Assembly: GCF_030651495.1 (NCBI RefSeq)
Contig: NZ_JAUSFI010000039.1
Location: forward strand, 22,754-86,753
DNA from: Undibacterium sp.
GTDB taxonomy: Bacteria; Pseudomonadota; Gammaproteobacteria; Burkholderiales; Burkholderiaceae_D
Direction of reading: 5' to 3'
DNA length: 64,000 nucleotides
A model generated the notes under the pieces. The model searched no databases and was not told the origin of the DNA. It saw only the letters and a list, made by a program, of their open reading frames with translations. Numbering within the stretch: the stretch's first letter is position 1; each line of letters begins with the position of its first letter. Below, piece after piece: positions 8,964 to 19,155 of the stretch. The translations under genes and the position numbers were made by a program.

Positions 8964-9657
8964 AATCTCTTTTTCCAAAAATCGCACTGCCTATACGCAC
9001 CATGGTGCTGCCCTCGGCAATGGCCGCACCCATGTCACTGCTCATCCCCATCGAAAGCGTGTCGAGCGCTATTCCACCAGCCTGAATTTGCTCTTTAAGT
9101 TGGCGTAACTGGCTAAAGGCATGTCTTTGTAGCAGCACATCATCACTAGACTCCGGCACCGCCATCAGCCCGCGCAGGCGTAAGCCTGGCAATGTGGCAA
9201 TCATTTTAGCCAATGACAAAGCCTGTTCCGGCAGCACGCCGCTCTTCGTTGATTCACCACTAATATTAACTTGAAGGCAAATATTTAAGGGGGTAAGCGA
9301 CGCTGGCCGCTGTTCGGACAATCGGGTGGCGATCTTGGCGCGGTCAACCGAATGCACCCAGCTAAAATTCTCTGCAATCTGACGAGTTTTATTACTTTGG
9401 ATAGGGCCAATAAAATGCCACTCCAGTGCCAACTCAGGCAGCAAAGTCTGTACTTGCTGCATTTTATCTAGCGCTTCTTGCAAGTAATTTTCACCAAAAC
9501 ACCGCTGCCCGGCACGTGCGGCCTCAACGACTGCCTCAGCGCCAAAGGTCTTCGATACCGCCAGCAAGTTGATCTGTTGTGGATCGCGGTCGGCAGCAAG
9601 TGCCGCGGCGATTAAATCAGCACGCACGGCTTGCAAGTTGTCAGAAATTAAGGACAT
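8953..9657 (-). CDS. yggS: YggS, PLP homeostasis protein
   Basis: A 234-aa pyridoxal-5'-phosphate-binding protein of the PLPBP/YggS family, a TIM-barrel protein that buffers cellular PLP and influences amino- and keto-acid balance. The PLP-binding lysine is in NLLAVSKTFGAEAV near residue 36. Other family marks are FGENYLQEALDKM, LEWHFIGPIQSNK and LSMGMSSDMGAAIAEGSTMV, with the final VRIGSAIFGKRDY. It diverges from pilT and overlaps proC, an arrangement widely conserved in proteobacteria beside pilT. Confidence 0.97.
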   Translation of the reverse strand: MSLISDNLQAVRADLIAAALAADRDPQQINLLAVSKTFGAEAVVEAARAGQRCFGENYLQEALDKMQQVQTLLPELALEWHFIGPIQSNKTRQIAENFSWVHSVDRAKIATRLSEQRPASLTPLNICLQVNISGESTKSGVLPEQALSLAKMIATLPGLRLRGLMAVPESSDDVLLQRHAFSQLRQLKEQIQAGGIALDTLSMGMSSDMGAAIAEGSTMVRIGSAIFGKRDYAK

Positions 9658-9704
9658 AATCGGGATACTCTACGCCTACACAAATATTTTCATCGGAATT
9701 ATAA

Positions 9705-10748
9705 ATGGACATCTCAGAATTATTGGCATTTTCGGTCAAAAATAACGCTTCCGATCTTCACTTATCCTCAGGCTTACCCCCCATGATACGGGTACATGGC
9801 GATGTCAGGCGCATCAATTTGCCCGCATTAGAGCATAAAGACGTGCATGGTTTAATTTACGACATCATGAACGATTCTCAACGCAAGGCCTATGAAGAGA
9901 CGCTGGAATGCGATTTTTCCTTTTCTATTCCAGGGCTGGCTCGCTTTCGCGTGAATGCCTTTAACCAGGAACGCGGCGCGGCAGCGGTCATGCGTACCAT
10001 TCCATCAAAAATTCTGTCACTAGAACAATTAAATGCGCCTAAAATTTTCGCCGATTTTGCGCTGAAACCACGCGGTTTAGTCTTGGTCACGGGACCGACC
10101 GGTTCAGGAAAATCAACGACTTTGGCAGCGATGGTCAATCACATCAATGAAAATGAATATGGCCATATTCTGACGGTCGAAGATCCTATCGAATTTGTCC
10201 ATGAATCAAAAAAATGCTTAATCAATCAGCGTGAAGTCGGACCCCATACGATGTCGTTCAATAACGCATTGCGCTCAGCGTTGCGCGAAGATCCAGACGT
10301 TATTCTGGTAGGGGAATTACGCGATCTGGAAACCATCCGCCTGGCCTTAACCGCCGCCGAAACCGGTCACATGGTGTTTGGCACCTTGCATACATCTTCC
10401 GCCGCGAAGACCATCGACAGGATAGTGGACGTCTTTCCCGCAGAAGAAAAAGAAATGGTGCGGTCCATGTTATCTGAATCATTGCAGGCGGTGATCTCAC
10501 AATCGCTACTCAAAACCAAGGATGGATCCGGTCGCGTTGCAGTGCATGAAATTATGGTAGGTACACCGGCGATTCGCAACCTGATTCGCGAAGCAAAAAT
10601 TGCTCAAATGTATTCTGCGATCCAGACCGGCAGTAACGTTGGCATGCAAACCCTGGATCAAAATTTGACCGATCTGGTGCGCCGTAATGTCATCTCGGCC
10701 AGCGCCGCACGCTCTGCCGCCAAAATCCCGGAAAACTTTCCAGGGTAG
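9705..10748 (+). CDS. pilT: PilT, type IV pilus retraction ATPase
   Basis: A 347-aa hexameric cytoplasmic ATPase that depolymerises the type IV pilus, driving twitching motility and DNA uptake. An N-terminal PAS-like domain covers residues 1-100. Walker A GPTGSGKST is near residue 132, the Walker B region DVILVGELRD near 200, and the His box TGHMVFGTLHT near 225. The C-terminal AIRNLIREAKIAQMYSAIQ (near 290) is the AIRNLIRE signature that separates PilT from extension ATPases. pilU follows after 75 bp. It faces yggS across 47 bp. Confidence 0.98.
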   Translation: MDISELLAFSVKNNASDLHLSSGLPPMIRVHGDVRRINLPALEHKDVHGLIYDIMNDSQRKAYEETLECDFSFSIPGLARFRVNAFNQERGAAAVMRTIPSKILSLEQLNAPKIFADFALKPRGLVLVTGPTGSGKSTTLAAMVNHINENEYGHILTVEDPIEFVHESKKCLINQREVGPHTMSFNNALRSALREDPDVILVGELRDLETIRLALTAAETGHMVFGTLHTSSAAKTIDRIVDVFPAEEKEMVRSMLSESLQAVISQSLLKTKDGSGRVAVHEIMVGTPAIRNLIREAKIAQMYSAIQTGSNVGMQTLDQNLTDLVRRNVISASAARSAAKIPENFPG

Positions 10749-10823
10749 ACTAAATTAAACATTCACCAGGTATCAATTCAGCTTTAATTTAGCATTAATT
10801 CTGCATTAACAAGGAACGGAAAA

Positions 10824-11960
10824 ATGGAACGCGATCAGGCTACCAAATTCATGCATGACCTGCTGCGTCTGATGCTCAGCAAGAATGGTTCAGATTTATT
10901 TATTACCTCAGATTTTCCACCCGCTTTCAAAATCGACGGAAAAGTCACACCGGTATCGAATCAGGCTTTATCGGCAGCGCATACTGTCGATCTGGCACGC
11001 GCTGTCATGAATGACAAGCAGTCTGCCGAATTTGAATCGACCAAGGAATGTAATTTTGCCATTAACCCCGCTGGCATGGGTCGCTTCCGCGTCTCTGCCT
11101 TTATGCAGCAAGGGCGCGTTGGCATGGTAATGCGCACGATTACCACCGCCATTCCACAATTTGAAGAGTTGGGGTTACCGGAGCAATTGAAAGAAGTGGC
11201 GATGACCAAGCGCGGTTTAGTCATCATGGTAGGGGCAACCGGTTCAGGAAAATCTACCTCGTTGGCCGCGATGGTCGGCTATCGTAACGCGAACAGTTAC
11301 GGCCATATCATCACCATCGAAGATCCGATTGAATATGTGCACCCGCACGGCAATTGCATTATTACCCAGCGCGAAATCGGGATCGATACTGCCGATTGGG
11401 GTGTTGCGCTCAAAAATACCTTAAGGCAAGCACCGGACGTGATCCAGATTGGCGAGATACGTGAACGAGAAACCATGGACTTCGCGATCGCCTTTGCCGA
11501 AACCGGCCATCTTTGCATCGCCACACTGCATGCCAATAGCGCCAATCAGGCACTCGACCGCATCATCAATTTCTTCCCTGAAGACCGGCGCCAACAACTG
11601 TTAATGGATTTGTCGCTGAATCTGAAAGCTATCGTATCTCAACGCTTGCTGCCACTCAAAGCAAAAAAAGGGCGCGTTGCCGCGATCGAAATTTTGCTGA
11701 ATTCACCTTTGATTGCCGATCTCATCTTCAAGGGTGACGTCCATGAAATCAAGGAGATTATGAAAAAATCCGGTGAATTGGGCATGCAGACATTTGACCA
11801 GGCATTGTTCGATTTGCATGAAGCAGATTTAATCAGCTATGAAGATGCCTTGCGCAACGCCGACTCGGTCAACGAATTACGTCTGTCGATTAAATTACGC
11901 GGCAAAGAAGCTAAAGGTCGCGATTTAAGTGCCGGAACCCATCACCTGGGAATACTATGA
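10824..11960 (+). CDS. pilU: PilU, PilT-dependent retraction ATPase
   Basis: A 378-aa paralogue of PilT that supports pilus retraction under load. It has Walker A GATGSGKST near residue 140, Walker B IQIGEIRERETMDFAIAFAE near 210 and the His box TGHLCIATLHANS near 230. It lacks the exact AIRNLIRE block and instead reads IEILLNSPLIADLIFKGDVH, as PilU does. SD AAGGAACGG precedes the ATG. The stop overlaps the start of the glutathione peroxidase gene (ATGA), so the two are translationally coupled. Confidence 0.97.
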   Translation: MERDQATKFMHDLLRLMLSKNGSDLFITSDFPPAFKIDGKVTPVSNQALSAAHTVDLARAVMNDKQSAEFESTKECNFAINPAGMGRFRVSAFMQQGRVGMVMRTITTAIPQFEELGLPEQLKEVAMTKRGLVIMVGATGSGKSTSLAAMVGYRNANSYGHIITIEDPIEYVHPHGNCIITQREIGIDTADWGVALKNTLRQAPDVIQIGEIRERETMDFAIAFAETGHLCIATLHANSANQALDRIINFFPEDRRQQLLMDLSLNLKAIVSQRLLPLKAKKGRVAAIEILLNSPLIADLIFKGDVHEIKEIMKKSGELGMQTFDQALFDLHEADLISYEDALRNADSVNELRLSIKLRGKEAKGRDLSAGTHHLGIL

Positions 11961-12439
11961 GTGCACTCGATTTTAGCGCCGACAATTTGCAGGGACAAGC
12001 TGTCGATCTAAAACAATATCTAGGCAAGGTCGTCCTCGTCGTGAATACCGCGAGTCATTGCGGCTTTACTCCGCAATACAAAGAACTGGAACAGGTCTAC
12101 CAGCAATTTCGTGACAAGGGCGTAGCAGTGCTGGGTTTCCCGTGCAATCAGTTCGGTCATCAAGAACCGGGAAGCGCCGATGAAATCGGCTCATTTTGTG
12201 AAAAAAATTACGGCCTGACGTTTCCCTTATTCGCCAAGATTGATGTAAATGGTAGCAACACCCACCCCTTGTATCAGTACCTGAAAGCCAAAGCACCCGG
12301 CATTCTTGGCAGCGAAGCCATCAAGTGGAATTTCACTAAATTTTTGATAAAAAAAGATGGCACGGTCTATCGGCGTTACGCACCGCAAACCACACCTACG
12401 GAGTTGGTTGCGGATATTGAAGCGCTGTTGTCCGAGTAA
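11957..12439 (+). CDS. Glutathione peroxidase family protein
   Basis: A 160-aa thiol peroxidase of the glutathione-peroxidase fold that reduces hydrogen and lipid peroxides, usually using thioredoxin or glutathione. The peroxidatic cysteine (not selenocysteine) is in NTASHCGFTPQY near residue 36. The GFPCNQFGHQEPG block near 63-75 holds the glutamine and a second cysteine, and WNFTKFLI near 127-134 completes the catalytic tetrad. The start overlaps the pilU stop in an ATGA junction, so it is cotranslated with pilus genes; the reason for this pairing is not evident. No signal peptide is seen, so it is cytoplasmic. Confidence 0.95.
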   Translation: MSALDFSADNLQGQAVDLKQYLGKVVLVVNTASHCGFTPQYKELEQVYQQFRDKGVAVLGFPCNQFGHQEPGSADEIGSFCEKNYGLTFPLFAKIDVNGSNTHPLYQYLKAKAPGILGSEAIKWNFTKFLIKKDGTVYRRYAPQTTPTELVADIEALLSE

Positions 12440-12462
12440 AATAACATAGCACCCGGCGCAAC

Positions 12463-12546
12463 GCGCATCGCACTGCCCAATGGCGATGCGCATTTCCAGC
12501 CTATTTACCTCTGCAGGCCGCATGGGATATGCGTGTTGGGCCTGCC
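12463..12546. repeat. REP-like palindromes after gpx, CATGGGATATGCG family, copy 2
   Basis: A perfect 9-bp hairpin GCGCATCGC/GCGATGCGC (12463-12491) is followed by a second stem GCAGGCC/GGCCTGC enclosing CGCATGGGATATGCG (about 12512-12545). The core matches that at 30742-30758. It starts 24 bp after the gpx stop and may act in 3'-end formation. The rest of the 242-bp gap to the ZIP gene shows nothing else I can name. Confidence 0.6.
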
Positions 12547-12681
12547 GGCATTTGAATTTCGTTTCATGTCGATTAGAAATTTTAAGGATTGCGTCTGTTC
12601 TTAAGCCAATCATCAGCATAAATCGGCTACACGATTTGCACAAAACCGTAGTCTATGTTCTAATTTGCAACCTAGTTGCAA

Positions 12682-13479
12682 ATGCACGACGATTCGAGGC
12701 TTAAAATTCATTCCACCCTGTCATCCATACTCTTTGCCACCGCCATTGCTGGTGTGTTGAGCATTACCGCTGCGGCAATTTTTTCGTTTTCATTGCTGTC
12801 CAAAATGGTCGAGCGCATGGTGAGCCTGTCGGTCGGCATCATGCTCTCGACCTCGCTATTGCACGCGCTGCCGGAAGCATTTGAATCGGGAGCCGACCCG
12901 CGCTCGCTGTTCGCCTGTTTGCTGGCCGGATTGCTCGCCTTCTTTCTACTGGAAAAATTTGCCATCTTGCGCCACTCGCATCACCACGAAGGCGATGGAC
13001 ATCACCATGTGCATGGTCACGATGCGCATGAAGCAGGCAAGGCCGGCTGGATGATACTGGTAGGAGATGGCCTGCACAATTTTACCGATGGCATACTGAT
13101 TGCCGCCGCGTTTCTGGCGAATCCAAAACTGGGATTAGTGACCGGCCTGGCTATCATCGCCCATGAAATTCCGCAAGAGATCGGTGATTTTATCGTCTTG
13201 CTGAATGCCGGATTTTCACGCACGCGTGCCTATGTCTACAATCTCATTTGTAGTTTGATGGCAGTGGTAGGCGGTGTACTTGGATATTACACATTAGAAA
13301 ATGCCAGCAACCTGCTACCGTATGTGCTGGTATTTGCCTCTTCAGGTTTTATTTATATTGCGGTAAGCGATTTAATGCCGCAAATGCAGCGTCGCGCCAC
13401 ATGGAGGGAAACCATCCCGCAAGTCATTTTAATTGCCTGCGGGGTGATTTTGGTGTTGCTGGTGACGGGTCAGCATTAA
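12682..13479 (+). CDS. ZIP family metal transporter
   Basis: A 265-aa inner-membrane transporter of the ZIP family, importing divalent metals such as zinc. There are about eight hydrophobic segments. A histidine-rich cytoplasmic loop (HSHHHEGDGHHHVHGHDAHE, near residues 95-115) lies between TM3 and TM4. The metal-site helices read DGLHNFTDGILIAAAF (TM4) and IIAHEIPQEIGDFIVLL (TM5), with the conserved His-Asn-Asp and His-Glu sets. An in-frame TTG six bases upstream (12676) is a possible alternative start; no clear ribosome-binding site supports either. Metal specificity is not decided by sequence. Confidence 0.93.
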   Translation: MHDDSRLKIHSTLSSILFATAIAGVLSITAAAIFSFSLLSKMVERMVSLSVGIMLSTSLLHALPEAFESGADPRSLFACLLAGLLAFFLLEKFAILRHSHHHEGDGHHHVHGHDAHEAGKAGWMILVGDGLHNFTDGILIAAAFLANPKLGLVTGLAIIAHEIPQEIGDFIVLLNAGFSRTRAYVYNLICSLMAVVGGVLGYYTLENASNLLPYVLVFASSGFIYIAVSDLMPQMQRRATWRETIPQVILIACGVILVLLVTGQH

Positions 13480-13525
13480 ATTTTATTAGCGATTTCATTA
13501 TCTCAAATGAAATTTAATTTTAAAA

Positions 13526-14383
13526 TCAGGCGTCCTGACCACGCATCACAGGACGAACCGATTCAGCACACCATTCGCTCCAGGAACCCGGATATAGAGC
13601 GGCACCGGACAATCCAGCAACTTCGAGCGCGAGTAAATTATGGCAGGCCGTGACGCCAGAGCCACACTGCATGATGGATCGACTCACATCCGGCACCATA
13701 TCCAGCCATTCAGTACGCAGCTGCTGTGCCCCCTTAAAGCGACCATCGGCTTGCAGATTATCTTTAAAAAACCGATTCCTGGCACCAGGGATATGTCCGC
13801 CGACCGGATCAATACTTTCATTTTCACCGCGATAACGATCAGGCGCACGGGCATCGACTAAGCTGCGGGTAGCGGTTGCCAAATTTGCCAGCACCTCTGC
13901 CACATTCACCTGCGCCACCAAACTGGGCTTGGCAGTGATATCACCACGCACCACCTCGGGCAGCTTATCGGTCACCGACAAACCGAGTGCGATCCAAGCC
14001 GGCAAACCACCGTCCAACACCGCCACAGACGAATGCCCGACCCAGCGTAACAGCCACCATAAACGCGCCGCAAACATGCCACCGTGTGCATCATAGGCAA
14101 TGACCTGAGTGGCGTTATCGATGCCCCATGCGCGCAAGTTTTGTATAAACTCATTCTCATCCGGCAATGGATGACGACCACGAAACTTGCCATCAGGAGA
14201 CATCTTGCTGCCAGATAGCTGCTGATCCAGATGCGCAAATCGCGCACCGGGCAGATGTGCGCAGTCATACGCGGCTTGACCGGCAGAAAGATCCATCAGG
14301 TCATGCCGACAATCCAGAATGACCGTATGTGGCTGATCAATTTGTTTGGCCAGGTCTTGTGCCGATATCAGGGTGGTGTACAT
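13526..14383 (-). CDS. SseA-type 3-mercaptopyruvate/thiosulfate sulfurtransferase
   Basis: A 285-aa protein of two tandem rhodanese domains. The N-terminal, inactive domain includes DCRHDLMDLSAGQAAYD and ends near residue 150. The C-terminal domain carries the catalytic loop MQCGSGVTACHN near residue 235. CGSGVTA is the mercaptopyruvate-type loop rather than the CRKGVT type of thiosulfate rhodaneses, so it probably moves sulfur from 3-mercaptopyruvate to a thiol or cyanide acceptor. The ATG at 14383 is preferred; a longer reading to 14407 adds MNLKTGAV. It converges on the ZIP gene with 46 bp between stops. Confidence 0.92.
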   Translation of the reverse strand: MYTTLISAQDLAKQIDQPHTVILDCRHDLMDLSAGQAAYDCAHLPGARFAHLDQQLSGSKMSPDGKFRGRHPLPDENEFIQNLRAWGIDNATQVIAYDAHGGMFAARLWWLLRWVGHSSVAVLDGGLPAWIALGLSVTDKLPEVVRGDITAKPSLVAQVNVAEVLANLATATRSLVDARAPDRYRGENESIDPVGGHIPGARNRFFKDNLQADGRFKGAQQLRTEWLDMVPDVSRSIMQCGSGVTACHNLLALEVAGLSGAALYPGSWSEWCAESVRPVMRGQDA

Positions 14384-14522
14384 TACTGCTCCTGTTTTCA
14401 AATTCAAATTCAGATAAAAAATTCAGATAAAATCAATAAAAATTCTTATGCAGACCCGCATTAAAATACACCAGGCGACGCATGCAGGCAATTGATTCAA
14501 ACACCAATTCAAGCATGCCAGC

Positions 14523-15443
14523 TCATTCAGAACTTATCGGATCGGCAGCCACCTTCGGTATGTTATTTTTGCTGTTGTAGTAAGTGGCGATCAAACCACT
14601 ACTGAGTATGACGACGATCCCCAGCCAGCTCATCCAGTTCAAGGCATCATGCCATATCAGTACATCCCAGATACTGGAGAAAACAATGCCAACGTATTGC
14701 AAGTTGGCAGTCACCAGCGTATTCCCGAGCCGATAGGCACGCGTCATGGCAACTTGAGCGCTGGCGGCAGTTAAACCGACAACCAGTAACAATAGAAAGC
14801 TTTTGGTCTGATGCGGATGCCAGACTGGCAGATCAAGCGTAGTGGTCATTGCGCCAGCGGCCAAGGTACCGACGATACCCGCGACCGCACAGGTTGCCGA
14901 AAAATAAAACACGACCCTCGATTCCGGCTCCCCAAGCAAACCCATCTGACGCACCTGCATATACGCCAACGCCGCCAACATGCCAGAAATCAGCGCAATA
15001 ATTCCGCCAAAAATCTGATCAGCGTGTATCGCCGGACGCAACAATAAGACAACACCGACAAAACCGAAACCTATCGCGATCAATAAACCGGGTTCTAGCT
15101 GTTTCTTTTTTTTCAGCCATGCCCCGCCAAAAAGAATCACCGCGATCCATATCGGCGACATGTAATTTAAGGTAACCGCCATCGCCAAGGGTAAGCGGCC
15201 TATCGCGTAAAACCACAACCATAACGCAGCGACACCGATCAACCCGCGCCATAGATGATGCCCAGCCATCCGAGTTCGCAAGGTCTGCCCCTGCCAGCGC
15301 ATCAAGACTAAAATGACCAGCATGCCGATCATGCCACGGTAAGCTACGATCTCGGCGGTACTGTAATAAGAGGATGCCAGCTTGACGCAGACCCCCATGA
15401 TAGAAAACAAAAAGCTGGCAACCAGCATCCACAACGACTGCAT
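14523..15443 (-). CDS. DMT superfamily (EamA) transporter
   Basis: A 306-aa inner-membrane protein with ten hydrophobic helices in two EamA repeats, the drug/metabolite transporter layout. The first repeat begins LWMLVASFLFSIMGVCVKL and includes the conserved block AMAVTLNYMSPIWIAVILF; the second begins near residue 155. The frame is open 24 codons further upstream (15515) but that stretch overlaps the Rieske gene's end and is not hydrophobic, so I take the ATG at 15443. It lies 44 bp after the Rieske oxygenase on the same strand and may be cotranscribed. Substrate unknown; metabolite export is the family norm. Confidence 0.9.
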   Translation of the reverse strand: MQSLWMLVASFLFSIMGVCVKLASSYYSTAEIVAYRGMIGMLVILVLMRWQGQTLRTRMAGHHLWRGLIGVAALWLWFYAIGRLPLAMAVTLNYMSPIWIAVILFGGAWLKKKKQLEPGLLIAIGFGFVGVVLLLRPAIHADQIFGGIIALISGMLAALAYMQVRQMGLLGEPESRVVFYFSATCAVAGIVGTLAAGAMTTTLDLPVWHPHQTKSFLLLLVVGLTAASAQVAMTRAYRLGNTLVTANLQYVGIVFSSIWDVLIWHDALNWMSWLGIVVILSSGLIATYYNSKNNIPKVAADPISSE

Positions 15444-15487
15444 ATTCTGTACCAAAAAATAAGGGGAAGCATCGCTTCCCCTGGAAA

Positions 15488-16603
15488 TTAAAATGTTATC
15501 TTGCTTCGATACCATTCGTGAAAATGCTGCATACCGTCTTCCATCGGCGATTGATATGGACCGACTTCGCTGACACCGCGCTCCAGCAAAATTTTTCTGC
15601 CGGCATCCATACGAAAGCCAATTTCATCATCCTCAATACAGGTTTCCATATACGCGGCGCGCTCTGCTTCGATAAACTCACGCTCGAACAGCACTATCTC
15701 TTCAGGATAATAAAATTCCACCACATTTTTAGTTTTACCAGTCGACGTCGGCCACAAAGTCGACACGACCAGCACATGCGGATACCACTCCACCATGATG
15801 TTAGGATACAAAGTCAGCCAGATCGCACCATACTTAGGTACTGCGCCGTTACGATACTTTAATACCTGCTCTTGCCAGAGCCGGTATTTATCTGAACCCG
15901 ATTTCAGCAAGCCGTTATTCACACCTACGGTCTGTACGCTGTAATCCTCGCCAAACTCCCAGCGCAAATCATCACAAGTCACAAAGCTGCCAAGGCCAGG
16001 ATGAAATGGCTCGACATGATAATCTTCCAGATAGACTTCAATGAAGGTTTTCCAGTTGTAATCGCACTCGTGTACTTCTACGTGATCCAGCATATAGCCG
16101 CTGAAATCAATATCTGCGCTGACGCTGAGTTGCGTCATTTTTTCCATGACGTTATAGCCGTTTTGCTCGAACAGTAATCCATTCCAGTTTTGCAGCGGCG
16201 TTTTGGATAACTTGAGGCATGGCGTATCGGCAAAATGCGGTGCACCGATCAATTCGCCTTTTAGATCGTAAGTCCAGCGATGCAACGGACAAACAATATT
16301 GTTTGCATTACCGCGTCCGTTCGTGCCTGGCCCGCCGAGCATGAGAGCCTGGCGATGTCTGCAAACATTTGACATTAATTCAATGGCATGTTGGCTGCGC
16401 ACCAACATGCGCCCCTCGTTCTCGGAAGCGAGCGTGGCAAAGTCACCGACATTGGGCACCATCAATTCATGACCGACATAACGTGGGCCAGACTGGAAGA
16501 GTTGTTTGATTTCGCGCCGCAATAACGCTTGATCAAAATACACGTGAACCGGAAGTTGCGCGTCTGAACGCGCGAGTTTGGAAAAAGAAGCCAGATCGGA
16601 CAT
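15488..16603 (-). CDS. Rieske-type aromatic ring-hydroxylating oxygenase, alpha subunit
   Basis: A 371-aa catalytic subunit of a Rieske non-heme iron oxygenase. The [2Fe-2S] ligands are the C-x-H of NVCRHRQ near residue 82 and the C-x2-H of VCPLHRW near 102. The mononuclear iron site shows as DYHVEPFHPGL near 194-204, with H-x4-H. No beta-subunit or reductase gene is adjacent, so electrons must come from partners elsewhere, as in the single-component choline-monooxygenase-like and related groups. The ATG at 16603 is used; an upstream extension to 16705 is hydrophobic and unlike the family. Substrate not inferable. A 540-bp upstream gap follows with no other gene on this strand. Confidence 0.9.
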   Translation of the reverse strand: MSDLASFSKLARSDAQLPVHVYFDQALLRREIKQLFQSGPRYVGHELMVPNVGDFATLASENEGRMLVRSQHAIELMSNVCRHRQALMLGGPGTNGRGNANNIVCPLHRWTYDLKGELIGAPHFADTPCLKLSKTPLQNWNGLLFEQNGYNVMEKMTQLSVSADIDFSGYMLDHVEVHECDYNWKTFIEVYLEDYHVEPFHPGLGSFVTCDDLRWEFGEDYSVQTVGVNNGLLKSGSDKYRLWQEQVLKYRNGAVPKYGAIWLTLYPNIMVEWYPHVLVVSTLWPTSTGKTKNVVEFYYPEEIVLFEREFIEAERAAYMETCIEDDEIGFRMDAGRKILLERGVSEVGPYQSPMEDGMQHFHEWYRSKITF

Positions 16604-17072
16604 CCCCGTCCCCCAAATTAATTTACACCAACCTAAAGGAGAAAGAATCCACAAATACCTGTTTCCGACTAGACCAGCGCGCGTCAGGGCGAAAAATTCA
16701 AACAAAAACGAATGAAGAGGGAATTTTGGACAGAACCCAAGATTATACCTGAATCAACAATCGAAAGGCTAGCGAGCGTATAGCACCGACTTAAATAAAT
16801 GCTCGATTATCTGGTAGTAACTTGTTGCGACAAACAGACAGCTACACTCTTGCAACCAAGAAATGCAACAACTTTAGTGAACTTCGTCTAATTTCAATTC
16901 AAACACCTTGAAAACATATTTTTTCCTAGCGTCAGTCACGTCGGAAGGTAAGCGGAAATTCAAACCACGGTAGCAAATCATCATTTTTCCTTGTTATTTA
17001 TGCTGCATCGCAACTTGCTTATTAAATAGGCAGGAATTACCGTCTATTGCATCATCAATCGCAGAAAGGAGT
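16604..17072. other. Long non-coding stretch between Rieske and lipase genes
   Basis: This A+T-rich divergent region holds the promoters of the Rieske gene and of the lipase operon. I see no tRNA, no long ORF and no strong hairpin in it; the only weak feature is CGAGC at 16774 with GCTCG at 16801, separated by more than 20 bases. Confidence 0.5.
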
Positions 17073-18076
<1,004 letters not shown>

Positions 18077-18112
18077 AAAACATATAAAACTAAAAAAGAA
18101 AACGTCGCTTTC

Positions 18113-19060
18113 ATGAAAACAAAAAAGACAGTTTTTATCTTTGCAGCGGCACTGACCATTCTGGTCGCCGCTGTTTTTTATTATGCCGTTTTATTACCAC
18201 CAAATACTGGCTCTGTTGCCAGTTCGATGCCGCAGAATGACGCGTTTTCTTTTGTTAAATCGATGGAAGGGACGACAACGGATGGACAAGCGACCCAGAC
18301 CAATGATGCCCTGATCGTCGACGCCTCATTGCGCCGGCTATTTGAGTACTATCTGGCTGCGACAGGTGAAAAGTCTCTGGCAGAAATACGCGCAGAAATC
18401 GAAAAGGAACTCGATAAGACATTGTCGCCAAGCGCCGCTCGTCAGGCAAAAGAGGTGCTGACGCGCTACCTCGCCTACAAGCAGGAACTGGCAGAAATAG
18501 AAAAAAATCCAGCCGTCAGCGGCAACGATACTAATGCAATCAAGCACCGCTTCAGTAGCATGCAGCAACTGCGCCGCCGTTACTTTAATGAAAAAGAGGA
18601 TCTAGCCATGTTTGGCTTTGATGATGCTTATGATATGGATGCCATAGCAAGGCTGGAAATTAGTCAAGACAGCACACTGACCAATGAGCAGAAGCAAAAA
18701 AAACTACTGGCCCTAGATGCAGCTATGCCGGCCGCCTTGCGAGAAGAAAAACAAGCGCCTTACCGGGTCCTGCTGCTGGAAGAAAATGTGGCGAAAATGC
18801 GCGCCCAGGGAGCAAGTGATGATGATATTTATCGCCTGCGCGCAAGCAGCACTACACCCGAAGCTGCCGCCAGGCTGGCAGACCTGGATCGAGAAGAAAT
18901 CGAATGGAAAACGCGCATCACCACCTATTTGGCAGAGCGCTCCCGTCTACTAAGCAATCTGGCGGAGAAACCGGAACAGGAACGACAGGCGGCAATGCAA
19001 AAAATACGTGATCAGCAATTTAATCAGGGTGAACAAAAACGCTTATCCGCGTATGAATAA
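18113..19060 (+). CDS. lifO: Lipase-specific foldase (lipase chaperone)
   Basis: A 315-aa steric chaperone that is anchored in the inner membrane and folds the lipase in the periplasm. One N-terminal transmembrane helix (residues 5-28, VFIFAAALTILVAAVFYYAVLL) is followed by a Ser/Thr/Gln-rich linker. The Lif signature appears as RRLFEYYLAATGEKS near residue 72-86, a variant of the usual RxxFDYxLSAxGE with Glu in place of Asp. The rest is highly charged, predicted helical and rich in Gln and Arg, as expected for the two-minidomain clamp. It starts 36 bp after the lipase stop, so the pair is an operon. Confidence 0.93.
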   Translation: MKTKKTVFIFAAALTILVAAVFYYAVLLPPNTGSVASSMPQNDAFSFVKSMEGTTTDGQATQTNDALIVDASLRRLFEYYLAATGEKSLAEIRAEIEKELDKTLSPSAARQAKEVLTRYLAYKQELAEIEKNPAVSGNDTNAIKHRFSSMQQLRRRYFNEKEDLAMFGFDDAYDMDAIARLEISQDSTLTNEQKQKKLLALDAAMPAALREEKQAPYRVLLLEENVAKMRAQGASDDDIYRLRASSTTPEAAARLADLDREEIEWKTRITTYLAERSRLLSNLAEKPEQERQAAMQKIRDQQFNQGEQKRLSAYE

Positions 19061-19155
19061 TCGCGAGATAAATAAGGTAGGTAATTAAGCGGGAGTAATG
19101 AATTTAAGCACAAAATGACCAGATGAATTAAAACAGTCATCTGAAATGAACAGCA